Below are positions 51,712 to 61,635 of a stretch of DNA of 64,000 nucleotides, piece after piece. Within the stretch, counting starts at the first letter, position 1, and every line of letters begins with the position of its first letter. Position numbers and translations under genes: made by a program. This DNA comes from Actinomadura sp. J1-007 (GTDB taxonomy: Bacteria > Actinomycetota > Actinomycetes > Streptosporangiales > Streptosporangiaceae): positions 5,890,001 through 5,954,000 of the forward strand of contig NZ_WING01000001.1 of NCBI RefSeq assembly GCF_009793335.1, written 5' to 3'. Below the pieces are notes generated by a model, which did no database searches, had not been told where the DNA came from, and saw only the letters and a list, made by a program, of their open reading frames with translations.

Positions 51712-53977
51712 GTGGGCACCTGGTTGAAGAACCTGGACGCGCAGGACCCGCCGCGGGTCGGCCCGTACCGGCTGCTGGCCGTGCTCGGAAGCGGTGGCAT
51801 GGGCCACGTCTACCTGGGGCGTTCCCCGGGGCGGCGGGCCGCAGCCGTCAAGGTGGTGCGTCCGGAGCTGTCCGGCGACCAGGTGTTCCGGACGCGGTTC
51901 CAGCGCGAGGTGGAGGCGGCCCGCACGGTCGGCGGCGCGTTCACCTCACCGGTGCTCGCCTCCGACACCGAGGGCGATCCACCGTGGCTGGCCACCGCCT
52001 ACATCGCCGGGCCGCCGCTGAACGAGGCGGTACGCAGGCACGGGCCGCTGGAGGAGCCCGCCGTCCGCGCCCTCGGGGCCGCGCTCGCCGAGGCGCTGAC
52101 CGCGATCCACGAGGCGGGGCTCGTCCACCGCGACCTGAAACCGGCGAACGTGCTGCTCGCGCAGGACGGCCCGCGGGTCATCGACTTCGGCATCAGCCGC
52201 ACGTCGGACGGCACGACGATCACGCGCAGCGGCGCCCTGGTCGGATCACCGGCGTTCATGGCGCCCGAGCAGGTCGCCTCGGGACGCCGCGCAGGACCGG
52301 AGGCCGACGTGTTCGCGCTGGGCGGGACGCTGGTGTACGCCGCGACCGGCGCACGGCCGTTCGACGCGGGTACGGTGCCGGCGATGCTGGCCCGGATCGT
52401 GCATGGAGAGCCGCTGCTCGACGGGTTCCCCGCCGCGCTGCTGTCCACCGTGGCCGAGTGCCTGGACAAGGACCCGGACCGCCGCCCCTCCCCGCCCGAC
52501 CTCGTCGAACGCCTCGGCGGCACGGAACCGCGGGGGTGGTGGCCGCCGCCGGTCCGCGAGGAGATCACCGCTCGGACGCACGAGGTGGCCGCCCTGCTGG
52601 CCGCGCCGCCCGAGCGGGAGACCGGGCCCCATCCGCCGAAGAACGATCCGCCCGTGGACGGCGCCGAACGGCCGAAGGACGAGGCGGGAACGGAGAGCAA
52701 GGAGCCGGCGCGGCACAGCCGGCGCGGATTCCTGGCGGCGACGGGTGCCGCCGGTGCGGTCGCGGCGGCGGGCGCCGTCGTCTGGTTCGTACGCGACCGG
52801 GTGACCCGCGACTCCCCGTCCGCCGACCCGTCCGAGGACCGGCGGCCCCTGTGGACCTACACCCCGCACCTGGAGACGACCGATCCCCAGGCCAAGGGCC
52901 TTGTCGTACTGCGGACGGCCGCGCACGAGAACACGGTGGTGCTCGGGAGGCGGCGAAGCTCACCTGCCTGGACGCCTCGACCGGCGCCCGCCGATGGTCG
53001 GTGCGCGCCGTCAGCCCCGCCCTGGCCGCCGTTCACATTTCCGGAGACGCGGTGTACGCGTGGGGCGACTCCACGCTGGGCCACGGTGCGATCGCGGCCT
53101 ACGACCTGGGCGACGGCGAGCGGCGGTGGCGGATCGGCGAGAACGAGTTACCGGCGGATACCGCGGCCGCGTCTCCGGCATCGACGGATCGACCCTTTTC
53201 ACCGTCGGAACGGAGGTCGTACGGGACCAGACGCCATCCCGCTCGTCGACGAAATCGATGTACGACGTCTACGCCTTAGCGCTGCCGAGCAGGCGGATTC
53301 GCTGGCGCTATCGAGTGCCGCGGCCCGGTTACCCCGGCGCCCCGATCATTCTGGGCGCGGGATGCTGCCTCGCGTCCGTCGGCGGCACGGTCGACGCGAT
53401 CGACGCGGTGACCGGCAAGCGGCGGTGGCAGGCACCGCTGGACCCGTACTTCGACGACGCCGTCAGGACGTCCGGCTCGCTGGTCCTCGTACCCGGGTTC
53501 GGCACCCTCACGGCCCTCGCCGCTGATACGGGAGCCCGACTGTGGAAGGCCGACGGATTCAGCCGCGAAGGACCGGGCGTGCTCGCAGCCACCCCGCAGG
53601 TGGTCTGCATCGGCGACGGGAAGACCGCGTACGGTCTGGACGCACGCACCGGCGCGGTGCGATGGCGGACGCGGCTGCCCGCCCCGCCGACCCCCTCCGC
53701 GCCGCCGTGGCCGCGGACGCTCATCGCCATGGCGCTCTCGCCCGGCCTGGTCGCACGCACCGTCGGCATGCCGGGTCTCACCGTCGACCTCGCCGGTCCG
53801 GCCGGTCTGGCCGGTCGGCGCGAGAACGCCGGACTGGCGGTGCTGAACCCGGCCGACGGTCGTCCGCACTGGATCCTCGGCGCCCCGGGCAACACCCGAA
53901 CGCCGTGGACCGTGCGAGCCGACGAGGCCCGGGTGTACGCCTTCGACGGCGAGCGACTGCTGGCGTTCGGGAGGTGA
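51712..53977 (+). CDS. PknB-type Ser/Thr kinase with outside PQQ beta-propeller (apparent frameshifts ~52946 and ~53157)
   Basis: The repaired product is 755 aa. The N-terminal kinase has a Gly loop (LGSGGMGHVYLG), Lys in AAAVKVVRPEL, HRDLKPANVLLAQDG, DFGISRTSDG and MAPEQ. A linker ends in a twin-Arg-like anchor HSRRGFLAATGAAGAVAAAG, placing the C-terminal PQQ-type propeller outside. Repeats include TCLDASTGARRWSVRAV, AIDAVTGKRRWQAPL and GLDARTGAVRWRTRL. The frame breaks at CTCGGGAGG and at CCGGCGGATA, and adding one G at each fuses GEAAKLTCLDA and ELPAGYRGRVSG. GTG start at 51712. A paralogue starts 2 bp after it. Confidence 0.85.
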
Positions 53978-53979
53978 GC

Positions 53980-56035
53980 ATGACGACGCCGCTGCGTCCG
54001 GAGGACCCCGCGGAACTCGGCCCCCACCGTCTCGTCGCGCGGCTCGGCCAGGGCGGCATGGGCCGCGTCTACCTGGCCCGTTCCCGCGCCGGGCGTCTGC
54101 TCGCGGTGAAGGCCGTGCACGCCCGGTACGCCGGCGACCCGGGCTTCCGGGCCCGCTTCCGGCGCGAGGTCGCCGCGGCGCGGCTGGTGACCGGGGCGTT
54201 CACCGCGCCCATCGTCGACGCCGACCCGGACGGCTCGCCGCCCTGGCTCGCCACCGCCTACGTTCCCGGCCCGTCCCTGCGGGACGCCGTGCTGCGGCAC
54301 GGCCCGCTGCCCGAGGGCGCGGTGCGCACGCTCGGCGCCGGGCTCGCCGAGGCCCTGGACGCCGTCCACGCCGCCGGGCTGGTGCACCGCGACCTCAAGC
54401 CGTCCAATGTCCTGCTCGCCGCCGACGGACCGCGCCTGATCGACTTCGGCGTCAGCCGCGCCGCGGCCGATGCGACCCTGACCGCCGACGGCGCCGTCAT
54501 CGGCTCGCCCGGTTACCTGTCACCCGAGCAGGCCGAGGCGGGAGAGGCCGGGCCGGCGTCCGACGTCTTCTCCCTGGGAGCCACGCTCGCCCTGGCCGCC
54601 ACCGGCCGCCCGACGTTCGGTGAGGGCCCCTTGGAGGTCCTGCTGTACCGGGTCTGCCACGAGGCCCCGACCTGGACGGCGTGCCGGGACCGCTGCGCGA
54701 CGTTCTCGCCGCCTGCCTGCGGCGCGACCCCGGACGGCGGCCCGCGGCCCGGGAACTGCCCGGCCTCTTCCTGCCCGAGTCCGACGCGCCTCCAGCCGCC
54801 GGGGACGAGTGGCTGCCCGGGCCGGTCGCGGCGGAGGTCGCCGCCGGCGCCGACGCCGCAGACGGCACCGGGGCCGGCACGGGGCGCGGGCACCCGTTCG
54901 GCCGCCGGAAGGCCCTCGCCGGTCTGGCGGCCGGAGGCGTGACGGCGGCGCTGGCCGGGACGGCCGTCTGGACGGCCGGCGGCGCGGACCTCCTGGCCTC
55001 GGTGATGCGGAAGCCCGCGCCGCGCGAACTGTGGAGGAAACAGGTGCCGCACGGGTCCATCGCCATCCTGGGGGAGATGCTGGTCCACGACGCGGGCGAG
55101 GCCCTGAGCGCGGTCGACCTGCGCACCGGGAGCCGCCGGTGGGAACGGCGGGTCTTCCCGGAACCGGATGATCCGGCGGCGCCGGAGCCGTCGGACGGCG
55201 GGCCGGAGCCGTTGTTCGCGGCGGCGGGCGATGCCCTGTACGCCGCAGGAGGGCCGGACGACTCGTTGCGTCGGCTCGACCCGGCGACCGGCTCCGTGGT
55301 GGCGTCGGTCGACGACCTCGTCGCGGCCACCGCGGTCCTCGGAGCGCAGGATTCGGTGATCTTCTGCGGCGACGCCGCCTCCACCACGCTGACCGCCGTC
55401 GACGGCGCCCGCCTGACGGCCCTGTGGACGATCGACCGGCAGCCCGAGGACGTGATCATCGTTCCGCCCTCCGGCGGCCTGGTCTTCCGCGCGCGGTCCT
55501 CGGGACGCGTGCACGCCTACGCGGTCGCCGACGGCACGCAGCGGTGGCAGGCCGACACCGATGCCGGTGCCATGCAAGCGCTCGTGCTGGACCGCGGCAC
55601 CGTCTACGCCGCCGGCCGGCACCTGTTCGCGCTGGACGCCGCCACGGGACGCAAGCGGTGGGTGAGCACCGGCCCCTCCGGCTCCGCGGGCGGATCGGTC
55701 GTCGTTCGCGACGGCGACGTCCTCACCGACACGCCCGGCTCCGCGCGGTCGACAGGCGCACCGGCGCCACGCGGTGGCGGAGGGACACCCCGCGGCTCGG
55801 ACCCCTGGCGATCTGCGGGGAGCTGCTGCTCGCCTCGTGGCTCGGCTCCCCACCGGGCGACAGGGACGAGGGCCTCCTCGGCTGGGACCTGAAGACGGGC
55901 GAGCAGCGCTGGCGCTACACGTTCCCCAGCCAGGACGTCGTCCCGACCGCGGGCCCGGCCGCGTACATCGAGACCTCGGGAGACCGCTTCGCCGCCTCCT
56001 ACGGCGCCCTCATCATCGCCTTCCAGATCTCCTGA
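53980..56035 (+). CDS. Second PknB-type Ser/Thr kinase with PQQ propeller (apparent frameshifts ~54669 and ~55737)
   Basis: The repaired product is 685 aa. It has Gly loop LGQGGMGRVYLA, Lys in LLAVKAVHARY, HRDLKPSNVLLAADG, DFGVSRAAAD and LSPEQ. The anchor is GRRKALAGLAAGGVTAALAG. The outside propeller has blades such as AVDLRTGSRRWERRVF, ALDAATGRKRWVSTGP and WDLKTGEQRWRYTF. The frame breaks at GAGGCCCCGACC and at ACGCCCGGCT; one G added at each gives EAPDLDGVPGPLRDV and TDTPGLRAVDRRTG. ATG at 53980 with GGGAGG upstream. It probably senses an envelope ligand jointly with its neighbour. Confidence 0.85.
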
Positions 56036-56077
56036 GAGCGCCGCGGCCGGCGGTGCCGGGACGCCGCGGTGCGATGG

Positions 56078-56346
56078 CTAGGCGTCCAGCCGCTCCTCAA
56101 GGCGGACGGTCACGCTGTCGCCTTCGCCCTTGCCGATCGCCTTGCGCACGTCCGCCTTCACGGGCAGCTTGTGGGTGCCGTCGCCCAAGGCCATGAACGA
56201 GCTCTCGAACCGGTGGCCGTCGATCGTGCCCGGACCTTCACCAGGCCGCGGGTGCCGAAGAACTCCACCGACTCGGGCCACACGACATAGGTCCAGCCGC
56301 CCTTGTTCGGGCTTTTCTGCAAGGTCGCAGTGAACTGCTTGTCCAT
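56078..56346 (-). CDS. DUF1905 domain protein (apparent frameshift at ~56230)
   Basis: Repaired length is 89 aa. The first part reads MDKQFTATLQKSPNKGGWTY with VVWPESVEFFGTRGLVKVR. The second, in another frame, reads TIDGHRFESSFMALGDGTHK then LPVKADVRKAIGKGEGDSVT. One extra base in the CCC at 56229-56231 joins these into a complete DUF1905 domain, a small beta-barrel of unknown function. Neither fragment alone is a full domain. Confidence 0.85.
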
Positions 56347-56361
56347 TATCGGTACCGCCTT

Positions 56362-56739
56362 TCAGGAGCCCTCGACCGAGTCCTCGATGAGAATGAGATG
56401 GTTGCCGTCCGGGTCGCGCACGCCGAACATCGGCGGCACCGCGGGCCCCATCCGCATGACCTCAGCGTCCGCGTCGACGCCGCGTGCCCGCAGGTCCGCG
56501 TGGTCGGCTCCGGCGTCCCGGGTCGTCAGGCGGATGCCGGCCGGAGCCCCTTCGGGAACGAGCGCGATGGTCGTCGCCGCACCCGGCGGCGCCACCTCGA
56601 TCCAGCGCCCGTTCCCGAAGGGCGCGTCCCGGCGCACTTCGAACCCGAGTTCACGAACGTAGAACTCGACGGCCTTCTCTTGGTCGGCGACGTGAATCCC
56701 GACCGTGGCCAACTGCGTGATGCGAGTCGTCCCGCTCAT
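56362..56739 (-). CDS. VOC family protein (glyoxalase/bleomycin-resistance fold)
   Basis: The 125-aa protein has the vicinal-oxygen-chelate repeats QLATVGIHVADQEKAVEFYV with RELGFEVRRDAPFGNGRWIE, and FGVRDPDGNHLILIEDS. A metal-ligand His (GIHVAD) and the terminal Glu are visible. ATG at 56739 preceded by GGGGAGG. Function within VOC (isomerase, dioxygenase or binding) is unknown. It lies just upstream of the DUF1905 gene in the same direction, 15 bp apart. Confidence 0.88.
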   Translation of the reverse strand: MSGTTRITQLATVGIHVADQEKAVEFYVRELGFEVRRDAPFGNGRWIEVAPPGAATTIALVPEGAPAGIRLTTRDAGADHADLRARGVDADAEVMRMGPAVPPMFGVRDPDGNHLILIEDSVEGS

Positions 56740-56827
56740 CCCATGCCTCCCCTTCTTCGGCGTACACCAGATAAGACCGGGCCGCTCGGTAAAACTCATC
56801 GCCGCCCCCGAAGAATAAGTGCGGGTT

Positions 56828-57564
56828 TCAGTGGAAGGCGGGGAGCCTGTCGGTCATCACGGTGGCGTCCCGCAGGTGCTCGGAGAGGCTGATGGGCGGC
56901 GCGGTGCCCCGGGGGTGCTCGACCCAGTAGATCGCGATACCGATCCCCTTGCGGGCGGCGACCGCTGTCAGCGTCCGCCCCGCCTCCGTCCGCGTCGCGC
57001 TGAACGCCTCGTCGCCGATCCCCTGCCGTTCGACCTCCAGGCTGGGACGGCACAGCGCGGCGTACTCCGCGAACTTCCCCATGACCTCCCGGGCCTCGTC
57101 GAGGCTCCCGAAGATCAGCACCTGCTCGCCCTGGCTCGCGCCACCTGTGGTCTTGCGCAGGTCGGCCCGGGACGTGGTGCGCGGAGTGCCGCCAGGCCAG
57201 GCGCCGCCGCCCGCCTCGGCGCCGGTCCCGCAGCCGGGGAAGCGCAGCGTGCCTGGCTTCTCGACCCGCCAGCCCGCGACGCGCCTCTCGGCTTCGAGCC
57301 CGTACACCAGATCGACCACCCGTACGGGGTAGTGGCGGCGGGTCGCCGACGGGCCCAGCGCCGGGCCGTCGTGCGCCTTCCCGCCCCCGAGGGAGAAGAC
57401 GCCCCCGCCGCCACGGCCGCCGCCACCACCGCCGCCACCGCGACGCGGCCCCGCGCCCGCCGCCGGGAACCCCGGACGATCCGTTCCGGCGCGGGCACGA
57501 ACACGTGCGGGACGACCTCCCCGCGCAGCGCCTCGAACGCCTCCTCGATGCCGGTGTCACGCAT
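56828..57564 (-). CDS. Single-pass membrane protein cotranscribed with the SigE-family gene (apparent frameshift at ~57404)
   Basis: The repaired 245-aa protein has a ~38-residue cytoplasmic start (MRDTGIEEAFEALRGEVVPH), one membrane segment (VAVAAVVAAAVAAG) and an outside domain of unrecognised fold (VVDLVYGLEAERRVAGWRVE, LRFPGCGTGAEAGGGAWPGG, AIYWVEHPRGTAPPISLSEH). One added base in the five-C run at 57402-57406 yields AAGGVFSLGGGKAHDGPALG. It overlaps the sigma gene by 8 bp, a position often held by anti-sigma factors. There is no zinc anti-sigma motif, so that role is inference. Confidence 0.7.
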
Positions 57565-58081
57565 GCCTCGTCCCCTCCCTGTCCTCCCTGGGCCCGCGGT
57601 CCGGCTCGCCGTCGTCCAGCAGGACGGCCAGGCGGCGGCGCCCGCGGGACAGGCGGGCCTTGACGGTGCCCTCCGCGACGTCCTCCATGGCCGCGATCTC
57701 CGCGACCAGGTAGCCGCCCATGTGGTGCAGGACGAGCGCGCGCCGCTGCGGCTCGGGAATCCGGGACAGCGCGGCGACCAGCGCCACGGACGCCTCGGAG
57801 GGCGGCGGCACGTCGGGCGGCGGCCCCTGCCCGCGCAGCACGGTGAGCGACCGGCGGGCCCGCCGCCAGCGGCTCACCGCGAGCCGGTACCCGACGCGCG
57901 CCACCCACGCGCGCGGCTGGTCGTACGAACGCAGCCGACCCCACCGCGACCACGCCCGCGTGAACGCCTCCTGCGCCACCTCCTGGGCCTCGGCCAGGCT
58001 GCCGGTGTAGGCGTACAGCTCCGCCACCAGGCCCGGGTAGGCGCCCCGGTAGAAGTCCGCGAAGGCCGCGTCGTCCGCCAC
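57557..58081 (-). CDS. RNA polymerase sigma factor, SigE-type ECF
   Basis: The 174-aa ECF sigma factor has region 2 (FADFYRGAYPGLVAELYAYT and AQEVAQEAFTRAWSRWGRLR) and region 4 (IPEPQRRALVLHHMGGYLVA with EGTVKARLSRGRRRLAVLL). It lacks an anti-sigma-responsive C-terminal extension. GTG at 58081 is chosen for the GGAGGGAGG upstream. It probably controls its own operon with the membrane protein that follows; its promoter signal is not identified. Confidence 0.9.
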   Translation of the reverse strand: MADDAAFADFYRGAYPGLVAELYAYTGSLAEAQEVAQEAFTRAWSRWGRLRSYDQPRAWVARVGYRLAVSRWRRARRSLTVLRGQGPPPDVPPPSEASVALVAALSRIPEPQRRALVLHHMGGYLVAEIAAMEDVAEGTVKARLSRGRRRLAVLLDDGEPDRGPREDREGTRHA

Positions 58082-58244
58082 GTGTCCCTCCCTCCGCCTC
58101 TGCGTGATACACGCGCGGACCCCGAACACGGTTGCGGCCGCCACCCGAATCCCTCAACGAACCCCCGCCCCGAACCCCGAAACCGCACCGCGACCCCCAC
58201 AGCGCCTTATCCCGTCCGCCCGGCCACGTTCTACAGTGCCGGTC

Positions 58245-59275
58245 ATGCCTGCTGACTTGCATGAGAGCGCGGTGGTGGCCGACGCGCACAACGACCTGCT
58301 GATGGCTGTGGTGGCCCGCCCGCCCGCACGGTGGGCGTCGTTCTTCCGGGAACGGTGGCTGCCGCAGCTCCGCGCGGGCGGGGTCGATCTCCAGGTGCTC
58401 CCGGTGTTCATCGACGAGCGGTTCAGGCCCGAGGGGGCGCTGCGCGAGACGCTCCGGATGATCGAGTGCGCGCACGCCGTCGCCGAGGGGAACGCCGACG
58501 AGGTCCGGCTCTGCCTGGACGGGCAGCAGATCGACGCGGCACTGGCCGAGGGGAAGATCGCGCTGGTCCTCGCGCTGGAGAGCATGCCCGGCCTGGACGC
58601 CAACGTCGAACTCCTGCCGACCGTTCACCGGCTCGGCGTCCGGGTCGCCTCGATGGCGCACTGGGGCCGCACCCCCCTCGCCGACGGCAGCGGCGAGGAC
58701 GCCACCGCGAGCCGCCTGACCGCCGCCGGCGTCGAGGCCGTGGCCGAGATGGAACGGCTCGGCATCCTGCTGGACATCTCCCACCTGGGCGCGACCGGAG
58801 TGGAGCACGTCCTGGAACTCGCGTCCCGGCCGTTGATCGCCACCCACTCCAGCGCCCGCGCCCTGCGCGACCACCACCGCAACCTGACCGACGACCAGAT
58901 CCGCGGCGTCGCGGCGTCCGGCGGCGTGGTCTGCGTGAACTTCCTGCCGGGCTTCCTGTCCGCCGACCCGTCCGGCTACACCGTCGCCCGCCTGGCCGAC
59001 CACATCGAGCACATCGCGTCGGTAGCGGGCATCGACCACGTCGGCCTGGGCCCGGACTTCGTCCACGAGGTCTACGCCGACCTCACCCCGCCCTGCTGCG
59101 AGGACCCCGCGGCGAACGCCGGCTTCGACGTCATGGCCACCCTCCCCGGCCTCGCCGGCCCCTCGGGCCTCCCCTCCTCACCGCCGAACTCCTCACCCGC
59201 GGCCACCCCGAACCCGACATCCGCAAGATCCTCGGCGACAACCTCCACCACCTCCTGACCACCCACCTCACCTAG
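58245..59275 (+). CDS. Membrane dipeptidase-like peptidase (M19 family, apparent frameshift at ~59172)
   Basis: The repaired 343-aa enzyme is a zinc-dependent renal-dipeptidase homologue. Metal ligands are in VVADAHNDLL (H, D), LALESMPGLD (E), LLDISHLGATGVEHVLEL (H) and ATHSSARAL (H). GLGPDFVHEV supplies the late Asp. The frame is lost after ...AGPSGLP, and one extra C in CCCC (59171-59174) continues LLTAELLTRGHPEPDIRKIL with GDNLHHLLTTHLT. TACAGT ends 7 bp before the ATG, so transcription is probably leaderless. Substrate is unconfirmed. Confidence 0.87.
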
Positions 59276-59464
59276 CTTCCAGCCCGCGCCCCGCCCACCA
59301 CCGGCCGCTGATCAAGGCGCGGGACGGTCCGGACGCACGTTCAGACGGGCGAGCCGGCCCAGGACGACACCTTCCGGCCGACTCCGCCGCGCACGCCGTT
59401 CACTGGCCGCGAACCCTGCGCCGCACCCGCCTGCCGCTCACGGCGAACGCGGGAGCCAGGGCCT

Positions 59465-60417
59465 CTAGCGGGTTTCGCTGAAGGTTCGTCGGTAGGTGCC
59501 GGGGGTGGTGCCGAGGTGCGCCCGGAAGCGGCGGCGCAGGTTGACCGCCGAGGCGAGTCCGACCCGGGTGGCGATGGTCTCCACCGGGAGGTCGGTCCGC
59601 TCCAGCAGCACCCGCGCCGCATCGAGACGCCGGCCGAGCAGCCACTGTCCCGGGCTGGTGCCGAGCTGTTCGGTGAACCGCCGGGCGAGGGTCCGGCTCG
59701 ACAGCCCTGCGCGTTCGGCGAGCCGGGCGACGGTCAGGCGGGCGTCGAGCTGGGAGGTGGCCCACTCCAGCAGTGGCGCGAGCGACTCCTCCGCCCTGGC
59801 CGGGACGGGCCGCTCGGCGTACTGGAGCTGGCTGCCCTCCCGGTGCGGTGGCAGCACCATGTTCCGGGCGATCTGGGCGGCGTAGGCCGCGCCGTGGTCG
59901 GACCGTACGAGATGCAGGCACAGGTCGATGCCCGCGCCGGTCCCGGCGCTGGTCGCGACGTCGCCGTCGTCCACGAACAGCACGTCCGGGTCCACCCGCA
60001 CCTCGGGAAAGGCGGCGGCGAGCCGGCCGGCGTGGCGCCAGTGCGTGGTGGCGCGGCGGCCGTCGAGCAGGCCGGCCTGAGCGAGGACGAACGCCCCGTG
60101 CAGATGGCGGCGATCCTCGCCCCGCGCCGGTGGGCGGCCCGCAGCGCTTCGATGACGGCCGGCGTCGCCGGCGCGCCGGCCGGCTGCCAGCCGGGGATGA
60201 CCACGGTGTCCGCCTCACGCAGCGCCGCCAGCCCCGCGTCGACGAGCATGTCGTAGCCGACGGTCGTCCGCACGGGCCCGGGGCGCTCGGCGCAGATCCG
60301 GAAGCTGTAGTGGACGGGCACGTCGGGCCGTACGGTGCCGAAGACCTCGGAGGCACAGGCCAGCTCGAAGGGGGACTGGGGCGCGTTGAGCAGGGCCACC
60401 ACCCGATGAAGCCGCAT
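59465..60417 (-). CDS. GlxA-type AraC regulator with DJ-1/PfpI domain (apparent frameshift at ~60096)
   Basis: The repaired 317-aa protein has an N-terminal DJ-1/PfpI-like domain: MRLHRVVALLNAPQSPFELA, DTVVIPGWQPAG, GARIAAICTGA. The C-terminal AraC HTH reads LDARLTVARLAERAGLSSRT then ALARRFTEQLGTSPGQWLLG-like and VGLASAVNLRRRFRAHLGTT. The reading frame breaks after AAICTG; one added base in CCCC (60094-60097) restores GAFVLAQAGLLDGRRATTHW. Amidase Cys position is occupied (C in AICTGA), as is common for GlxA. Divergent from a hydrolase 70 bp away. Confidence 0.87.
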
Positions 60418-60423
60418 GGCAAA

Positions 60424-60429
60424 AATATA
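60424..60429 (-). promoter_or_regulatory. -10 box giving a probable leaderless GlxA transcript
   Basis: On the minus strand TATATT lies exactly 6 bp before the ATG at 60417, in an AT-rich island (60421-60446). This is the classic layout for a leaderless mRNA in actinobacteria. No ribosome-binding site is visible. No clear -35 match is seen. Confidence 0.5.
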
Positions 60430-60487
60430 CCCATAGATGTCTTTTCGGACTCTCTCTCGGACGGCGGGCACCGGCCACAGTGGACTC

Positions 60488-61336
60488 ATGAGCGAAACCG
60501 CTGAAACGGGCGTACGGAGGACCGCCGTCCAGGTCGACGGCGAAACGGCCAGCTACCTGACCGCGGGACAGGACGGCCCGGTCGTGCTGCTGCTCCACGG
60601 AACGTACTGGAGCCGCGTATGGCTTCCCGTGCTGGGACGCCTCGCGCGGGCGGGGCTGCGGCCTGTCGCGGTCGATCTTCCCGGACTGGGCCGTTCGGGA
60701 GGCGAGCTCACCCTGGAAACGGCCACCGTCCCGGCCCTCGCTGACTGGGTGGTGCGGTTCGTGTCCGCGATGAAGATCTCCGGGCCGCTCGCCGTCGCGG
60801 GCCATGACATCGGCGGCGCCATCGCCCAGCACCTCCTCGTCCGGGAACGGCTGGAGGTGCCCCGGCTGGCCCTGGTCAACTCCGTTCTGTACGACTCCTG
60901 GCCGGCGCCCCACGTGGCCAGGTTCCGGGCCCCGGAGACCGACGAGGCGACCACCGCCGACGAACTCCTCGCCGCCCGCCGCCAAGCCGTGGCGTCCGCG
61001 CTCGCCGGTGCCGCCACCGAGGAACTGATCGCCGACTATGTGGATCCGTGGAACGATCCGCGGGTCCGCCGTTCCTGGCTGGCCATGGCGGGCGCGGCCG
61101 ACAGCCGCTACACCCTTGATCTCGTCCCCGCACTGCGGCGTTCCACGGCGCCCAAGTTGCTGATCTGGGGCGAGGACGACGGCTTCGAGAAGGTGGAGTA
61201 CGCCGAGAAGTTCGCCGCAGAGATCCCGCAGAGCACGCTCGTACGGATCCCGGCAGCAGACCACATCCCCACCGAGAGCGCCCCCGCCGACATCGCCCGC
61301 GCCCTAACAGATTTCTTCACCTCCCAGAACGACTGA
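60488..61336 (+). CDS. Alpha/beta hydrolase, haloalkane-dehalogenase/epoxide-hydrolase-like
   Basis: The 282-aa protein has an oxyanion region VVLLLHGTYWSRVWLPVLGR, nucleophile motif LAVAGHDIGGAIAQHLL (Asp at the elbow, not Ser), acid candidates in LLIWGEDDGFEKVE, and catalytic His in AADHIPTESAP. An Asp nucleophile points to epoxide hydrolase or dehalogenase chemistry rather than esterase. The ATG at 60488 is chosen since upstream in-frame sequence overlaps the divergent GlxA start. Probably under GlxA control. Confidence 0.85.
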   Translation: MSETAETGVRRTAVQVDGETASYLTAGQDGPVVLLLHGTYWSRVWLPVLGRLARAGLRPVAVDLPGLGRSGGELTLETATVPALADWVVRFVSAMKISGPLAVAGHDIGGAIAQHLLVRERLEVPRLALVNSVLYDSWPAPHVARFRAPETDEATTADELLAARRQAVASALAGAATEELIADYVDPWNDPRVRRSWLAMAGAADSRYTLDLVPALRRSTAPKLLIWGEDDGFEKVEYAEKFAAEIPQSTLVRIPAADHIPTESAPADIARALTDFFTSQND

Positions 61337-61635
61337 CCCCGCCACACCCCGCCAACCGCAGCGAACCTGCCACCCCCCGCCCCCGCCCGCCCTCCTGCCG
61401 TGTCAGCGAAAGCACACCCGTGGCGAGCGAGCAGCCCGCACCGCGACGCGGCAGGGGCGGGCCTGTTGTGGCGAATCGTCGGCGCGTGCGGCTTTGGGGC
61501 CGCGGCCTCGTCGTGGGCCGGACGGCCAGGCTCTGCTGGCTGCGCGGGCGTACTGCACGCACGATTCCAGCGCATCGGGTTCACGCGGTGACACTCTGTG
61601 AGCATTGCCCGCCCACCCTCGAAGAGGGAGCGCCC

